From Liolophura sinensis (taxonomy: Eukaryota; Mollusca; Polyplacophora; Chitonida; Chitonidae): a stretch of DNA of 64,000 nt. The DNA lies in assembly GCF_032854445.1 (NCBI RefSeq), contig NC_088300.1, forward strand, positions 69,230,984 through 69,294,983. The letters are read 5' to 3'. Within the stretch, counting starts at the first letter, position 1; every line of letters begins with the position of its first letter. Below are positions 63,943 through 64,000 of this stretch, piece after piece. The translations under genes and the position numbers were made by a program. The notes under the pieces are model-generated. The model was not told the DNA's origin. It ran no database searches and was given only the letters and a program-made list of their open reading frames with translations.

Positions 63943-64000
63943 CTTACAACATCATAGAAAGTCATGTGAGACGAGCAGAAAAATAGTGGTAGCATTATAG

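Overview
The window is one long stretch of a giant muscle gene read on the minus strand: twitchin (the invertebrate titin-like kinase, unc-22 family). I could chain about 71 exons from 63942 down to 293 (about 10.8 kb of coding sequence, about 3,600 codons) with every splice junction in frame. They encode 19 immunoglobulin (Ig) domains and 15 fibronectin type III (Fn3) domains. The last exon encodes the Fn3 domain that directly precedes the kinase in twitchins, so the kinase and the C-terminal Ig domains lie to the left of position 1. The start codon of the full-length protein lies to the right of 64000. The Fn3 count of 15, the linker with many PKA-type sites between N-terminal Ig domains, and the SINE families in the introns all point to a mollusc, most likely a marine bivalve. 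Species is not resolved.

Layout, in transcription order (high to low coordinates). 64000-59100: Ig1 to Ig5. 58664-50410: an extensible or charged linker made of very small exons (26, 10, 186, 84 and 20 nt), leading into an RRMS-containing segment and Ig6 (50512-49599). 49325-41605: a second linker with a DFRALLK motif, an acidic DLDW segment and four PKA-type sites (RRLS, RKLS, RRMS, RRTS), matching in position the D1 phosphorylation region of catch-muscle twitchin. 39531-27868: Ig7 to Ig11. 25734-293: the Fn3/Ig super-repeat region, Fn-Fn-Ig, Fn-Fn-Ig, Fn-Fn-Fn-Ig, Fn-Fn-Ig, Fn-Fn-Fn-Ig-Ig, Fn-Fn-Ig-Ig-Fn, then the kinase outside the window.

Three things go beyond a standard twitchin annotation. 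(1) A complete two-exon gene on the plus strand (36067-38654, 749 codons) sits inside the twitchin intron that splits Ig8. It encodes five tandem, very divergent ubiquitin-like folds and a disordered tail. I do not recognise it as a named protein. (2) A set of tiny exons (6, 9, 12, 12 and 15 nt) with good splice sites lies in twitchin introns and keeps the frame exactly; four lie at hinges between domains or in linkers and one lies inside Ig12. A 14-nt and a 20-nt exon look mutually exclusive. (3) A candidate internal first exon (ATG at 50844, MPRRVKVKLHGR, donor after 50809) would start a shorter twitchin lacking Ig1 to Ig5 and the elastic linker.

Introns carry at least two tRNA-derived SINE families, a candidate MITE with terminal inverted repeats (10789-11275), an 11-nt-period repeat field (53640-54800) and several short duplications. 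No rRNA, standalone tRNA gene or CRISPR array was seen.
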